In this document: piece after piece, positions 25,348 to 38,700 of the stretch
Numbering within the stretch: position 1 is the stretch's first letter
Layout of the letters: the number at the start of each line of letters is the position of its first letter
Assembly: GCA_903813345.2 (NCBI GenBank)
Contig: CAIIXF020000001.1
Span: 35,431,366 to 35,495,365, forward strand
Origin: Owenia fusiformis
Lineage: Eukaryota; Annelida; Polychaeta; Sabellida; Oweniidae
Length of the DNA: 64,000 bases
Direction: 5' to 3'
Program-made: the position numbers and the translations under genes
The notes under the pieces: generated by a model
Told to the model about the DNA's origin: nothing
The model's database searches: none
Seen by the model: the letters and a program-made list of their open reading frames with translations, nothing else

Positions 25348-25839
25348 TTCAGATATAAATATTCAAAATGTGGAGCAACTTGAACTTTTTGTTCAGAACC
25401 GAAATAATTTTGCCGCGAAAATAAATGAATTCTTGGACAATTTTGATTGGTTGTACGATATTATGGAATGATAGATGGCGTTGTAATGGAACTGGTGATT
25501 CAGTAATGGATGACATCGATTTTCCGATATTTTCATATTTTGTCTAATATTGCAGCATATAAAGATTAGGCAAGTATAATCAAATGTTTTTAGAGATCTT
25601 GAAGAATTCAAAAATAGAAATATAATAACATTTTAGCAATCCATGATTTCTGATAACTATAAAGTGTCTATTTTCTTTCATAATTTTTTTGAGTGGTAAG
25701 GAAAGTCAAAGTCAAATGAATGAAAAAATTCACAGAAGTTTGTATCATTCAAGTACTTTGGGATATACTTCCTAGCTTCGACGTAAAGGGTTACTTCGTC
25801 ATTGGGGTACTTTGACCATGGGGTTATTTCAGCAATGGC
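25348..25839. promoter_or_regulatory. PRIM2: Upstream flank of PRIM2, probable promoter region
   Basis: This is the sequence immediately 5' of the PRIM2 start codon. I see no clear TATA box or CpG-rich core, so the promoter assignment is by position only. Confidence 0.35.
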
Positions 25840-26415
25840 CGTACAGTGGGGAACATAAAGAATTACTATAGATCTAGCTATGAAAATTACATGCTGTCGC
25901 ACATGTAATAAATTCTTGCCTCAGTGTATTCAGTGCTCTATTTTCTCTCTCCTAGTAAGTCCATGATCCAAATATAGTGTAATTTGTGTCCATAATGACA
26001 AATAAGAACTTAAAAGAAGTGGATATTCACTCTTCAAATGTTGAGGTGATTTTGTAGCCGATTACGCCGCAACGGAAGATTGGCTCCCAGAATGCAACAT
26101 GACACATGCCGGCTTTCAAAATGGCGGAATCTGTCACGAGTAAATAAGGTTAACTGATATTGCATTCTGGGAGTCAATCCTCCTTGGATAACAAACATGG
26201 CGATTCATGAAAACGTTCGTTCGATTTGGTAGGGATTTATCCATCATTTGCAGGTATGAAGCTTTGGATTGATTTATTGTGCTACTTAAAGTGAACGGGA
26301 ATTATTTTTCTACCGCTTGGGAGAGTTTGAGACACGAAACTTGGAATTTAGCTCATTGTGACAACTTTTGATGGTTGAGGTTTATTTTTGTCCCCACTTT
26401 AGCCTTGTAGAAGGC
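25840..26415 (+). mobile_element. Dispersed MITE, copy A (inverted relative to 57395-58047)
   Basis: Nearly all of this block recurs in inverse orientation at 57395-58047. Shared landmarks are CAGTGGGGAACATAAAG at one end, ATTACATGCTGTCGCACATG, GATTACGCCGCAA, CTCCCAGAATGCAACAT (itself present as an internal inverted pair) and TTGTCCCCACTTTA at the other end. The ends form an imperfect AGTGGGGA(A)CA inverted repeat. No coding capacity. Confidence 0.75.
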
Positions 26416-27768
26416 GTCACAGGTGCTCCCTGGATAATAAGAGTGTCAGGCTTCCCTCTAAGTAAGCATATCAAAAAGGTGGGCCGAAAATCAATAAGTC
26501 AATAGGTGGAGTATAATATAAAAAAATAGAAAAAAGTAAAGTAGTTCTTCAAGTCTTTATACACTTTAATGAATCTCGGTATGCCAGCGGTCAAAATGAC
26601 GCAAAAAGTAACTAATTTGGTTTACTGAGGAGTGAGGACTGAGATACGCCTAAAATGAGCTCAAATTGTAATGTCTGATCGGTGATTCAAATTACATCTG
26701 ATCAAAATTATTGAAAGATCTCCTACCATATTTGTGAAATACTTGACTCACCGGCAACAATTACCTCGCTAACAAGTCCTCTTGGGTGTATTCTTTCAAA
26801 TGACATGGAAAATAGATGTCTAGGTGCGGTAATAAAGTGTAAATTAAATTACTTCTTCAGATTTTATTTACCTTTCCTATGCTCCTACTTTTAGCTATTT
26901 TTCAGTGACCTTTTCAGAGGGCTGAAAAAGTTATTTCATCATGTTTAGGGTCATTCTGACCATGTACATTGTGATCTTGGTCATGTAAATGATATGTGGA
27001 ACTAGTTAAACTGACTGGAGGCCAAAACAGAGCTCTGATATCGTGGTTCAAAAAATGTTTGAAATCAAGCATGGTTTTGTCACTTCCTGTTTTGTCATTT
27101 CCTGTAAGTATCATGAGACCTTACGATTTCGCCTATTGGAGATTTAGATTTATTATACCATTGTCATATTCATTATTCCCCACTATATTTCGCTAATTTT
27201 CAGTTTTTTGAAATTTCGCGGCTGTTAGATTTCGTGGTTTTGTCATAGGAGATCACTCTTTCGACTTCGATATCAGCCATGGTTGTTCCTTCGACAAATG
27301 ATTTTGGATTCTTATTAAGCCATTTCATTAGACTGTTCATTTTAATACTGTAATCTTTCTTCTAATTTCTCTTTTTCAAAACTCGAAAGGTCACGTTTTT
27401 GCCTATTATCGCCCAGCACTGAACGAAAGTATTGTCAACATTAAAATCCCCGGGAATTTCTTTGGAATTTCGTGACTATAAAATTTTGCGAATTAGAACT
27501 GTAGGAATTTTGCGGCTATTATATTTTGCGAATTTTCCAAAACTGGCGGAAAATCGCGAAAAATAGTAGCGCACCAAAATTACCATGGTTTATTCAATCA
27601 TGGTCTTTCACTGCCTCTCTGCCATTGTTATTTTCGGAAAAAATAACATGGCTGAAACTCCCCAAATTACAAAAGGCCACAGCTTTGCTGCACATTATAT
27701 ATATAACTTAACAGTATCTGAAATATACAAAAGTTAGGACAAGTACATATGTTTCTATATTTTTTATA
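26416..27768. other. Intergenic, no gene seen
   Basis: At about 26990-27115 there is a diverged copy of part of the 21625-21735 repeat (CTGGAGGnCAAAACAGA and TTCCTGTTTTGTCATTTCCT). From about 27480 on, TTTTGCG/TTTCGCG-like repeats occur. The 27712-27768 flank belongs to another dispersed repeat that also occurs at about 58045-58150. Confidence 0.55.
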
Positions 27769-28588
27769 TCGGGTGTCCCAAAAAAATTAGACACTTTTTG
27801 CCAAGTATTTTCTCGGCAACTAATAAACCACATTCATGGAAAATTTGTACAAATTAGCCTGATAGTATCATTAGCAAGTTGTACAGATATAAAAAAGATC
27901 AAGTAAATATTGTGCGAGTAATAAGAGATTCAAAATAGCATGTCAAAAATTCCCATACCGGAGCTCTGCGATGAGACCTCTATTATAGTGTTTGTACCAG
28001 CTATCAGGTCGCATTTGTAAATAAGTCAAAATAGCTTGTCTGTGTGTCATTTCTACTTAATTCATTTCATTCTTCACAAATATCCAAAATCAATTCATTC
28101 TCAAAATTCATTGGAGGTGATATTGTTAGAATAAATACGGAATGGTATTTTGCATGAAAAGGATTAATAAGTGAGATTTACATCAATATTGGTTATTTTT
28201 ACATACTGTTTTTAATTCATCAATTCACACATAATATCGAGCCAATCTCTTACATATTCATAGCACGAGCAGAAGATACCTTAAAGTGCCTCAAGTAAAG
28301 TTTTCAAATAATTTGGCTCATCTATTGCTGAGAAATCACTTGTCAAATTCCTTCCCATTTTTGGAAATGCGATGAAAATTCTCATTGTATTGCTCCGGTA
28401 TGGGACATTTTGACATGCTATCTTGAATTTCTTAGTACTCATATAACATTTATCTGATCTTTGTCACATTTCTGTACCTTGCTAATGATACTCCTGGGCA
28501 ACTTTGTGCAAGTTTTCAAAAAATTTGGTTCATCAGTTGCCGAGAAAGTACTTGGCAAAAAGTGTCTTATTTTTTTGGGGACACCCGA
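27769..28588. mobile_element. Tc1/mariner-like MITE, about 820 bp
   Basis: The ends are TCGGGTGTCCC and its inverse, with TA on both sides (27767-27768 and 28589-28590). Inverted homology extends about 200 bp inward (GACACTTTTTGCCAAGTA, CTCGGCAACT, CATACCGGAGC). The host repeat flanking it exists uninterrupted at about 58085-58125, where the empty site reads CCATATACTG. No transposase. Confidence 0.88.
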
Positions 28589-28789
28589 TATACTGTTGCA
28601 ATATAGTCATTTGATTGCTTATTTTTTAAATTCAAAGTAGTTCCAAACATTTAAAATTTTACTGTAGTGTAAATCTAAGATCAATCACATAATAATAGGA
28701 AAAAATGTCAGACATAAGTAAATCATTCTTGTTCTTATAAGACACATAAGAATATTTGGAATATAACAGTGAATAATAAAACAAACTAA

Positions 28790-29030
28790 AAAAAAACTTC
28801 CACATTTTACAAAATTTTCCGCAAAACTACAGTTTTTCAAAAATCTACCATAAAACTACCGCATTTTTCAAAAACTTCCGAAAACGTACCATTTTTTCAA
28901 AAAATTACCGTAAAAACTTCAGAATTTTTTCATAATCTACCGTAAAACTACCGCATTTTTGTCGAAAAATACCACAAAAACTAACGCATTTTGAAAAAAT
29001 CTACCGCAATTCAAAAAAAACGTACACAAA
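28790..29030. repeat. Degenerate CTACCGTAAAACTACCGCATTT tandem region
   Basis: About eight imperfect roughly 30-bp units built of ACTACCGCATTTTT and TTCAAAAA. Too diverged to phase exactly. It lies between two transposon-derived segments upstream of the V-ATPase gene. Confidence 0.6.
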
Positions 29031-29534
29031 TTTTTGGTCATAGGTTGGCAGGTATATGTTGACAAAACGTATCCCTATATCCACGATTGTGATACAAAAC
29101 ATGAATGCTCAAAGAAATGTTTTTGAGATGGAGATATGAATTTACTGACTGATATACAATAAATGATATTAATTTGTTCTGTAAAGATACTGTACCCATT
29201 TATGATCTTGACAACATTTTTTTGATCAAATCATATAAAACTAAAGTATTGTCAAAAACGATCAGGCTGATTTAAATAGACATAATAATAAATAAATAAT
29301 AAATAATTTAAAGTATATGTCCTCCAAAGTTACAATAACAAATTAAATGGACTTATCGAATTATTTCTAAAAAGATAGGTAAACTAATGGAGATGTAATG
29401 AGTGACCTCAGCCCAGGACTCAGCCCAGGACATACTTTGTAAAGTCCAATATTTGTCATGTGAAAGTATGTAGTACTAGTTATCAAGAAATACATTACTC
29501 AACTGTTGTAATATATACATGTAGGTGAAAGTCC

Positions 29535-29741
29535 AGTTTTGAGAGCTACTCTCAATGTTCTTCACACAATTTTTGGGTGCAGAGTTTTCATTTTCACCAT
29601 TCAGACCAAAATTGCCAAGTTTTCATGATTTTTCTCATTTTCAAGCGTGTGCTAAAATGGATTTTCAGGTGGGTGCAAGCTTGTTTTCAAAATCTCAGGC
29701 GGGTACTGCACCCACTTGCTTTAATGCTGGGGAGATCACTG
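29535..29741. mobile_element. CAGTGATCTCCCC-family MITE just upstream of V0a start
   Basis: It ends GGGGAGATCACTG at 29741 and is the inverse of the copy at 48071-48229 (shared CATTCAGACC, AGGTGGGTGCAA-like and CTCATTTTCAAG-like blocks). It sits 55 bp before the V-ATPase ATG. A TTATTCCAG acceptor-like site at about 29754-29762 suggests it lies in a 5' UTR intron. Confidence 0.7.
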
Positions 29742-29796
29742 ACTCTATATTTGTTATTCCAGAAATAATTAGGAGCTTACAAACATAAATATCAAG

Positions 29797-32700
29797 ATGG
29801 GGGCGTTATTCCGGAGTGAAGAGATGACACTATGTCAGTTGTTCCTCCAATCAGAAGCAGCCTATGCCTGTGTGTCTGAGTTAGGAGAGTTAGGACTCGT
29901 ACAGTTTAGAGATGTAAGTATTTTATGTTCAAGAAAATATTCATAAACATCCCTCAGACAGTGATCAGACTCAATGCAATTGTTTGTAATATTATGAGGC
30001 ATGCTAATACTGTATAAGTCACTGTACTGAAGTATCATTTGGTTATTGATTATAGCCACAGAGGCGATGCAATTAATACTAGCTACTAGGAAATAAGGGA
30101 AGGATCAATGATTATTTAGGCTTTCTGTACAATGAATTATACTGTACAGTAAATATTACAAACTGCTGGTAGGATTATTGATCGTAAGTCTGGAATTGCC
30201 AACTGAATTGTTGTCTTTAGTGTTGATTTTTGTCCAATGCCTATTGTGTGTTTTTGCTTATTAGTAGAGTAAGGCACATTCAAAAGTGATTTTCAAAGAA
30301 GTGTCAAGAGAAAAATGTATTTTTGTCCATTTTGTTTAAATTACAATATTTTTGCATCAAGTCTCAGTCAGTATCTCAACTTGTTTTTCACTCATAAATG
30401 ACCTCTGTATTGGCCAAAATTGCTCTATGTTGAGAGGTGCTCCTTACCCAACAAGTGTTCCATGAGATAGACTCTGCTTTATGAAATACATGTACACAAA
30501 ATAACTATTCAAGGCAATATATTTCAATGATTAAATGATTCTTACATATTTTTTTTAGCTAAATCCAGATGTCAGTGCATTCCAGAGAAAGTTTGTGAAT
30601 GAAGTTAGACGTTGCGATGAAATGGAACGAAAGCTTCGTAAGTATTATTTCCCATCTTTCTTGTATACAGTATACATGCCTGCTAATTCAGTTCAAAGAA
30701 TGTATTTTATGGAATGGTTTTTGAAAATATAAAAACTTAACTCGTATCAAAATGTTGTTTTTCGAAAAATTAACAAAGACCTGAATGAACTACAAAAATC
30801 TGATTTTGAATAGTTTAGAAAGATTTAATTGGCTCCTGGAAGCTGAATGAATCTCAGTATAATAAACATAAACATGATATAAAATCTCATTACAAAACAA
30901 TTAAATATTAATGCAAGTATAATTATGTGGATTAAATGATGACAGGTTTCCTTGAGAAGGAGATTAAGAAAGATGGGATCCCTATGCTGGACACTGGGGA
31001 CAATCCTGATGCCCCTGCCCCAAGGGAAATGATTGATCTTGAGGTAAGCTTCCTGTCACCAGGGCTCTCCATGAAAATAATTTGTGTAGAGTACATTATC
31101 AGCCCATTTTAGGATTTTGTCAATTTTAGTGCTGTTTGAACCAGAGGTTTCAATATCAGAGAGCCCTGAACTACAAAAAGAAAATAAAGGAGTAGATTGA
31201 TCACAAAATGAAATTAAAAAGAATAACACACATGCACATGTAATTGTACTATCACTTTGAATATGAAGTTTTGAATTTCCCACAAATAAGCCTATTGTGA
31301 TAATTATTTGTACATCAGTATTAACAACCCCTACACTTTATATCTAGGCTACTTTTGAAAAACTTGAGAATGAGATGAAGGAAGTGAACTCTAACTCTGA
31401 GGCCCTCAAGAGAAACTATTTGGAGTTGACAGAACTGAAACATATTCTGAGGAAAACACAAAACTTCTTTGATGAGGTAATGTTATACACATATTTGCCA
31501 GAAGAAACTAATATCATATTTAAATATTTAGAATATTCTTAATTGCTGTTTTGAAGTATTTCAAAAGATACCATTCCTGCCAAAGTTTATAGTTATAAAG
31601 TTATAGTTATAGTTATTGGATGGAATTAGGAATGAAAACATTTTTAATAAACTGACCAAAGATTAAAGGATCAATTCTAGGTATTATATATAATAATGTA
31701 TAAATAGTTCCAAATATATGAATAATTTCTTTTTCTTATAATGTTATTTTAGATGTTTCAAAAAATGTTGTTAAATGTGATAATGTCCTGGTGGATGAAC
31801 ACGGTTGAGGGTGGGATGTATGTTGTACCATGTTTCTAGATACCACAGATGCACATAGCTTTAATTAGACATGTATTTATTAAGTTTTTTATTTACCTAG
31901 ATGATACCATGATTGATTAGAGGATCAAAAATGACACTCAGAAATTAGAACTTTAAATCACAATTCCACTGTATGTTGTATTAAATGTCTTGTGTATGTT
32001 GTAATGATTTGATTTTTAGGATCTAGGATTTTCTAGAGCTGCAACAGTTGGATGTATAATGATTATACTAAACTTATAAATTGTTTTGAATTCATAATAA
32101 GCATGTCATTAGCATTCTTCAAACAGATTTGTGCATACATTTTTCTTTTTGTATCACAAACTTTTTGTTTACTCTTCAGATACACACTTTACTTGCGCTG
32201 CTTTACTAATATAATAAAGATGTTGCGAGCATGTAATATGCATGCTTTTATTTTGGAACATGTAGCTAACATGTTATTATGCAGTGAAACATGTTAACCA
32301 AACACTTTTACACAAGGCAAATGTCTCTTACACTTTAACTGAAACACGATTGTAAGCCTAAAAAGGTGTTTGGGTAAACAGCTTTGTACTTGACATTCAT
32401 TACATGTTCACTATACTATTTCTAGTATATCTGTGTTTTAATCCTGCCTTAATTAGATGCTGCTTTTCATTATGTTTCTGTTCACCCTTTGTGCCCATAT
32501 GATAGTGCTTAGTCACCTGTATTTAGTGTTGTACATTTAGTTGCAAGCAGAGATCTCGCATGTACACTGACTATACATATCCAATACATACCATAAACAC
32601 AGCATTCTTTCAATGTCACTTCTAAATGTTCCATGAATTTAAACTTCAGAGAGATTATATGTCATATGATTTGATCATTTTTGGTGGGAAATAATTTCAC

Positions 32701-35700
32701 TAGACTTGTGTAATAAGAGAACAATAATGTGATTAATTTTCTGAGGATGTATGGAGGTCCTATAGAGGTCTCTGCTTGTGCTATCAGCGTGCATGCTAGA
32801 TACATGGGAGGGACTTAGTGTGGTAATATGGGCACCGTGTTTGTTCACACCAGGCTGAAATTCATCATCAGGCAATGAATGATCCCGCCTTGTCGGAGGA
32901 AAACGTGGGACTTCTCGGGGAAGATGGATTACGTGCAGGGGGCCAAGCCCTCAGACTCGGGTGAGAATTTGATTATGGTTGAGAATGCACATACATGAAA
33001 CAACATAATGCATCATTGGCCCCAATGGTCTAGAGAGATAAGTGTATTTTTGTTTGTAGTGGGTCTCTGGGGTCTTTAGGTTTTACCTGTAAACCTATAT
33101 TGGATGTTATGGGTCCTTTTGAATCTGTGTTATATTTCAACCAAGAACATGCCGTTAATTTTTTAGCCATTGCTTAGGATTCAGAAAGAAGCTTTCCAGG
33201 GTTTGGAGTCTCCTTGATTTGTTGAATGTTTTATATCTTAAAGTGCTGTTAATGAAAAGTATTGTTTTCTCTTTCCTTTGAGCCTGATGATCTAATTCAG
33301 TCCCTGCCTAATGTAGTGTCTAGTGCTATAGTAACTATAGTATAACACCTGTATTATTAAATAACTATAGTTATTTGATACTGTACATGATGGCACATCT
33401 CCTTTCTTCAGAGTGAGGGTCACTAACTAACAACAATAATGGGTAATAGGGAAGCACATAACATGCTATATGTTTTGTAATTATAGCACTGGTTGATTAT
33501 CTGGGTAATATCATGTGGATTGTTCAACCAGTTTTTGAGTTATTCTTAGCATTAACAGCTACCCAGTTTTGTAAGTGGAGGTTATGGGTTAGAGGTATAT
33601 AAGTTATTTTATAAATATCATTATGTGGGCACCTATCATTTGACAACCTGGTATTTCTGTATGGCTGCTGACATTCTACAGCATGGCACCTTCTGCATGT
33701 GAAATTTTCTTTTAAACTTGTATTCTCAACTTTATCCATAATATCCAAGGATCTCCATGTCTTATTTACTTAAAAAGGACTTAGACTGAGGGAGCTTTGA
33801 GACCTGAAAAAGACAGAAGGCCACAGGCTATTTGATATATTATGTTGTTTCTGTATTACTGTGTATAAACAGATTTTACTTTAAACATCAAACAGATCCT
33901 AATTTGTTGAACTAAATCTGAAATCTGCAACATGTTAGATGTTTAAAAGTAAAATGCTGTCTTTATGTAATATTTCATAGCGGAAAACTCTGGTTATTAA
34001 CCCCTTGGTGACTGGAGGTACCATGATGTACCCCTGTTTCAAAGGGTTAACTAACTACTATATGTTAACAGAAAGAACAGAATGTTGCGGAGGAGGCTCA
34101 GCATGCATTTGAGAGTGACCGGTCTCAGATCATTGAACGACAACCCATGCAATTAGGGTAACACTGTCACTGAATTATGATTTCTTATTTGTTCTAAATG
34201 ATCCATAATAATACAAACATTTAGAGATACACATTGATCACGAGCCATTCTATAGTATAATATTTGTTTTGGAATGCAGTTGTTTTGGAATCATCTGATA
34301 TAAGTTCAAATGCAAGCTTATTATTTACCATACTTTTGTGACATTTAAGAGTCTTCCAGTTCAAAGACAGTGAAAGACTAATGAGATCATCCATCAACTT
34401 AAATTGAAGAGTGTCTTTTTTTCAAGTGCACTTTTTATTTGAGAAAATTTAATTTTAGGCATCACAATTATATCTTGCAAAAAATCATCTTCATGTATCG
34501 CTATTTCATTGATGATCTTTGTCACATAAAATTTTCTTTCAAAATAATTAAAAAAGCAGCTTTTTTAGAATAAAATGACTCTTGAATGTTACATTTTATA
34601 AAAATTTATTTGCTTATAGTTGTTGTTTTTCATTCAGGTTTGTAGCGGGTGTTATTCTACGTGAAAGGATTCCCGCATTTGAGAAGATGCTGTGGAGAGC
34701 GTGTAGAGGGAATGTTTTCCTTAAACAGGCAGAGATTGAGACACCACTCGAGGATCCACTTACAGTAAGTGATTTATCACTTCTGATACCAATAAAGTAT
34801 TTGATTACATCATTTAAAGGGTGTAAGCATTATAGTTTTTGATTAAGTTAAATAATGTCAGTGTTGGGAACTCTTTCATGCCATCAATTGTATTGAAATG
34901 TATAGATATTCTGAATGTTACTGTCTGGCTATTTATGATCTACACCCTTTAAGACATATCATCGGATTTGAATACAATAATGAGTATTGATTGAATGTTG
35001 CATACAGATTATTCATGCTTTTATGTTGGTACTTTCTTCCTATTACGCTGGGTTTTTAAATTGTAGCTGTCCTGGAATTATTCTCATGTTTTGTATATAT
35101 ATTTTTTCTATTGTAGGGAGATCAGGTGAACAAATCGGTGTTCATCATATTCTTCCAAGGAGACCAGTTGAAATCTCGTGTTAAAAAGATCTGTGAGGGG
35201 TTCCGTGCGACATTGTACCCTTGTCCAGAGACCCCCGCTGAGAGGCGAGAGATGGCCATAGGGGTCATGACCAGAATAGAAGATCTGAACACTGTAAGTA
35301 AAGTATTGAAAGATGGTTTCTTTAGTAGTTGATGAGGAAGGCCAAGTAGAATGAACCATTTCAACAAAGTTTTGCATATTGTTAACAGACACCTCCCTTC
35401 TTTTCATTACATAGCTCTACTTGACCCTGCTTGAACTCACTTTAAAAGCATATTTTGTCAAACTTTATGCATAACTGTAAATGTGAGAATTTGAGAAAAA
35501 TTAGAAAAAATCCTTGGGAGGTACTGAAGTTCTTTAATTCACATGATATTATCACATATGTCTTATTTACTTTATAATGTAGGTATTGGGCCAGACTCAA
35601 GATCACAGGCACCGTGTCTTAGTAGCTGCAGCCAAGAACATTAAAGTCTGGTTCATCAAGGTGAAGAAGATCAAGGCCATCTATCACACATTGAATATGT

Positions 35701-38700
35701 TCAACTTGGATGTAACACAGAAGTGTCTCATAGCTGAGTGTTGGTGCCCAGTGGCTGACCTAGATAAGATACAGTTGGCTTTAAGAAGGGGAACTGTAAG
35801 TCCAGTGATCTCCTCTTTGTTACCTGCAAAATGTTTTATTTGGTCATTCTTGCTCAAATTGTTAAGAAGTTGGATTTATCCAAACAATTGTACTATTGAT
35901 TGATGAAGTGATTTTAGATCTTAATATGATCTGAGTAAAAAAGGTTTAGGCAACTGGGACAAGCATTCAATTACCTGGTACCAAGTGAGAAATGATTTGG
36001 ACCCAGTTGAGTATTTGAAAAATTATGGAATATAGGAATATTTTCTGAATCAGAATTTTACACCCAGTTGAAATGTGAGATAAAAAAATCTCACAGATTA
36101 AGCTTGTGATTTCACTTCATATGTATGTTGTATATCTATCTACAGGAACAAAGTGGAAGTAGTGTACCATCTATATTGAACCGTATGACCACAAGGCAGG
36201 AGCCACCGACATACAATCGAGTCAACAAGTTCACAACAGCATTCCAGGGAATTGTTGATGCCTATGGGGTAGCTAACTATCGAGAAGTTAATCCAAGTGA
36301 GTCAAGATTCTTTGAAACAAAAGTCATACAGGAGTGATAACCCTCTAATGCTACATATTATGCTTTGTGTGCTTGATATTCTGAATATAGTGTACAAGTG
36401 GTGTTAACTGGAAGCGACTTTGTTCAGACTGGCTGAATATGCTCTTAAAAAATGTGACCCTACTGGCATATTTCTCATGATCATGAAATGAGCTATAAAT
36501 ACAACACCAGAGAAATGTATAACATGTGTAATGTTACTCCCTATATGTTTTCCAGCCCCGTACACTGTCATAACCTTCCCATTCCTCTTTGCTGTCATGT
36601 TTGGAGATGCAGGACATGGGATCATCATGTTCCTCTTTGCTCTCTTCCTGGTGTTAAGGGAGAAACAACTAGCAGCTGCCAAGATAGATGATGAGGTACA
36701 TACATTCATCATACAGTTTATCATACAGATGTGTTAACTGGAGAGTTTCATAGCAGGTGGAAACAGATCATCTTTTGTGGGATTCTGCAACTATTTCCAT
36801 GCTGAAACTTGAATTTCCAATAATTTTGACTGTTGTTTTTATTTCTTTTACCTGTTGTGGCAAAGACACCTCTGTAACATATCAGGTCAGATTTCAGTCA
36901 GGTTAGTTCTAAATTTTAAGATATCAGTTCATTTCAAGCAAAAGTTGTTTATATTACTGTTGTCTTTCAGATATTTAAGATGTTATTTGGTGGCCGCTAC
37001 ATTATATTACTGATGGGAATATTCTCTATATACACTGGTGTCATATACAACGATTGGTTCAGTAAATCCATCAACATATTCGGAAGTGCTTGGATTGCAG
37101 ATATAAACAGATATACGTGAGTGTTATCATTATTGAATAGACAATTTTATCTCCAAGCATTGAAGCCAATGGGTTCCCGCACACAACTGAAATATATTAA
37201 TTAAAAACTACCTAGTTCTGAAAACTGAACAGGTAAAATGCAGAGTCGATAAAAAATATCAGAAATCAGAAATATCTCTTTTTTCATACAGTTGAATCTT
37301 GGAAATCATAAGGCAATGTTCATATTAAGCATATGTTATTCATAGTACTAACATATGTACAGGGATTCAAGAATTAACATCTGTAATCTAAGGTGTGAGA
37401 CTTGCCTCAGGAAAGCTGAAATGTTTACATCTTATAATTTTTGAATAATGTGTACGCTTAATGTAAATCTTTAAGATTCTCTATGCATTGCTATTTTGTT
37501 TAATTCCAGTGCTAATGGTAGTTGTGGGGCGGGTTATGCTGAGTGTGTTAATTTATCCAACACCAAAGATGTACAGCTGAATCCTGCAAATGCTTCAGAG
37601 TTTACTGGAAAAGTCTATCCATTTGGGGTTGATCCAGTAAGTATTATAAGTTATAACTACAGGCAGAGAGTCTTATATCAATTTTTTTATTGAATTTTGC
37701 TAATTCAGTGTTGCAATATACTAATTATTGTACTCAATAAAATAGCATTTGAATAGTGTTCCCTCACATTTTTGGGGGTTTATGGAAATGTGCATAAAAA
37801 GTCCAATTGATCCAAATATTGGAAGGCCCCATGTAAAGTTTGAAAATATTATTAAATCGTCCAAATATTTGTTATGATATTTTATATGTTTTATTCATTG
37901 ATATTTTTCAAAAAGATTTAGTTAGAACTTTCAAAGAAAATTGAAAATTTAGAAACTTGAGTAAAATAGATGTACTGTTCTGTTTTAGATCTGGCAACTC
38001 TCCACAAACAAGATCACACTTCTGAACTCCTACAAGATGAAACTGTCTGTCATACTAGGTGTTGGCCAGATGTTGTTTGGGATCTTTCTTAGCTTCTTTA
38101 ACCATAGGCATGTACAAAATGGTTCATCAATTTCACACTCTTTTTATAGTTAAGAAGTACATAATACATAGTATTTTTTGTTGCACAGTTACACTGATAA
38201 CATGGTAAAGACATATCCTAGACAATCAAAAATCTAGAGAATTTTATATATACGGCAGTTTTTTGCCTCGATTGGCTTATTTGCAACACCAGAACTGAAT
38301 GATAGCATTTTTTTTTTTGAAATGCCTTGTTTATCATACTGTTGTCAACTTGACAGTTGGTGGGTGACATTTCACTTTTTGAATTAAATATTTATAATTC
38401 AAATAAAATATAAAATTATAATTTTGCATTTGGTATCCATATTCTAACATATAATGGTAATTGTATTTTTAGACACTTTAAGAAACCCATCAACATATTC
38501 TGCGAGTTCATCCCACACATTATCTTCCTGATGTGCATCTTTGGTTACTTGAATATCTTGATTCTATGGAAGTGGGCCACACCATATTATGTTCAGAACT
38601 CTGCTGCCGCCCCCAGTCTTCTCTTAGGTAAGAATCTCCCTCTACATTTTACACCACACTTTGAAAAAGTGCTACATTGTCATTTTCTTGAGCTGATGGG

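Noticed and set aside
25028-25358. Plus-strand open frames across the PRIM2 first exon
   Set aside because: They are antisense to PRIM2 exon 1, whose minus-strand reading matches the family.
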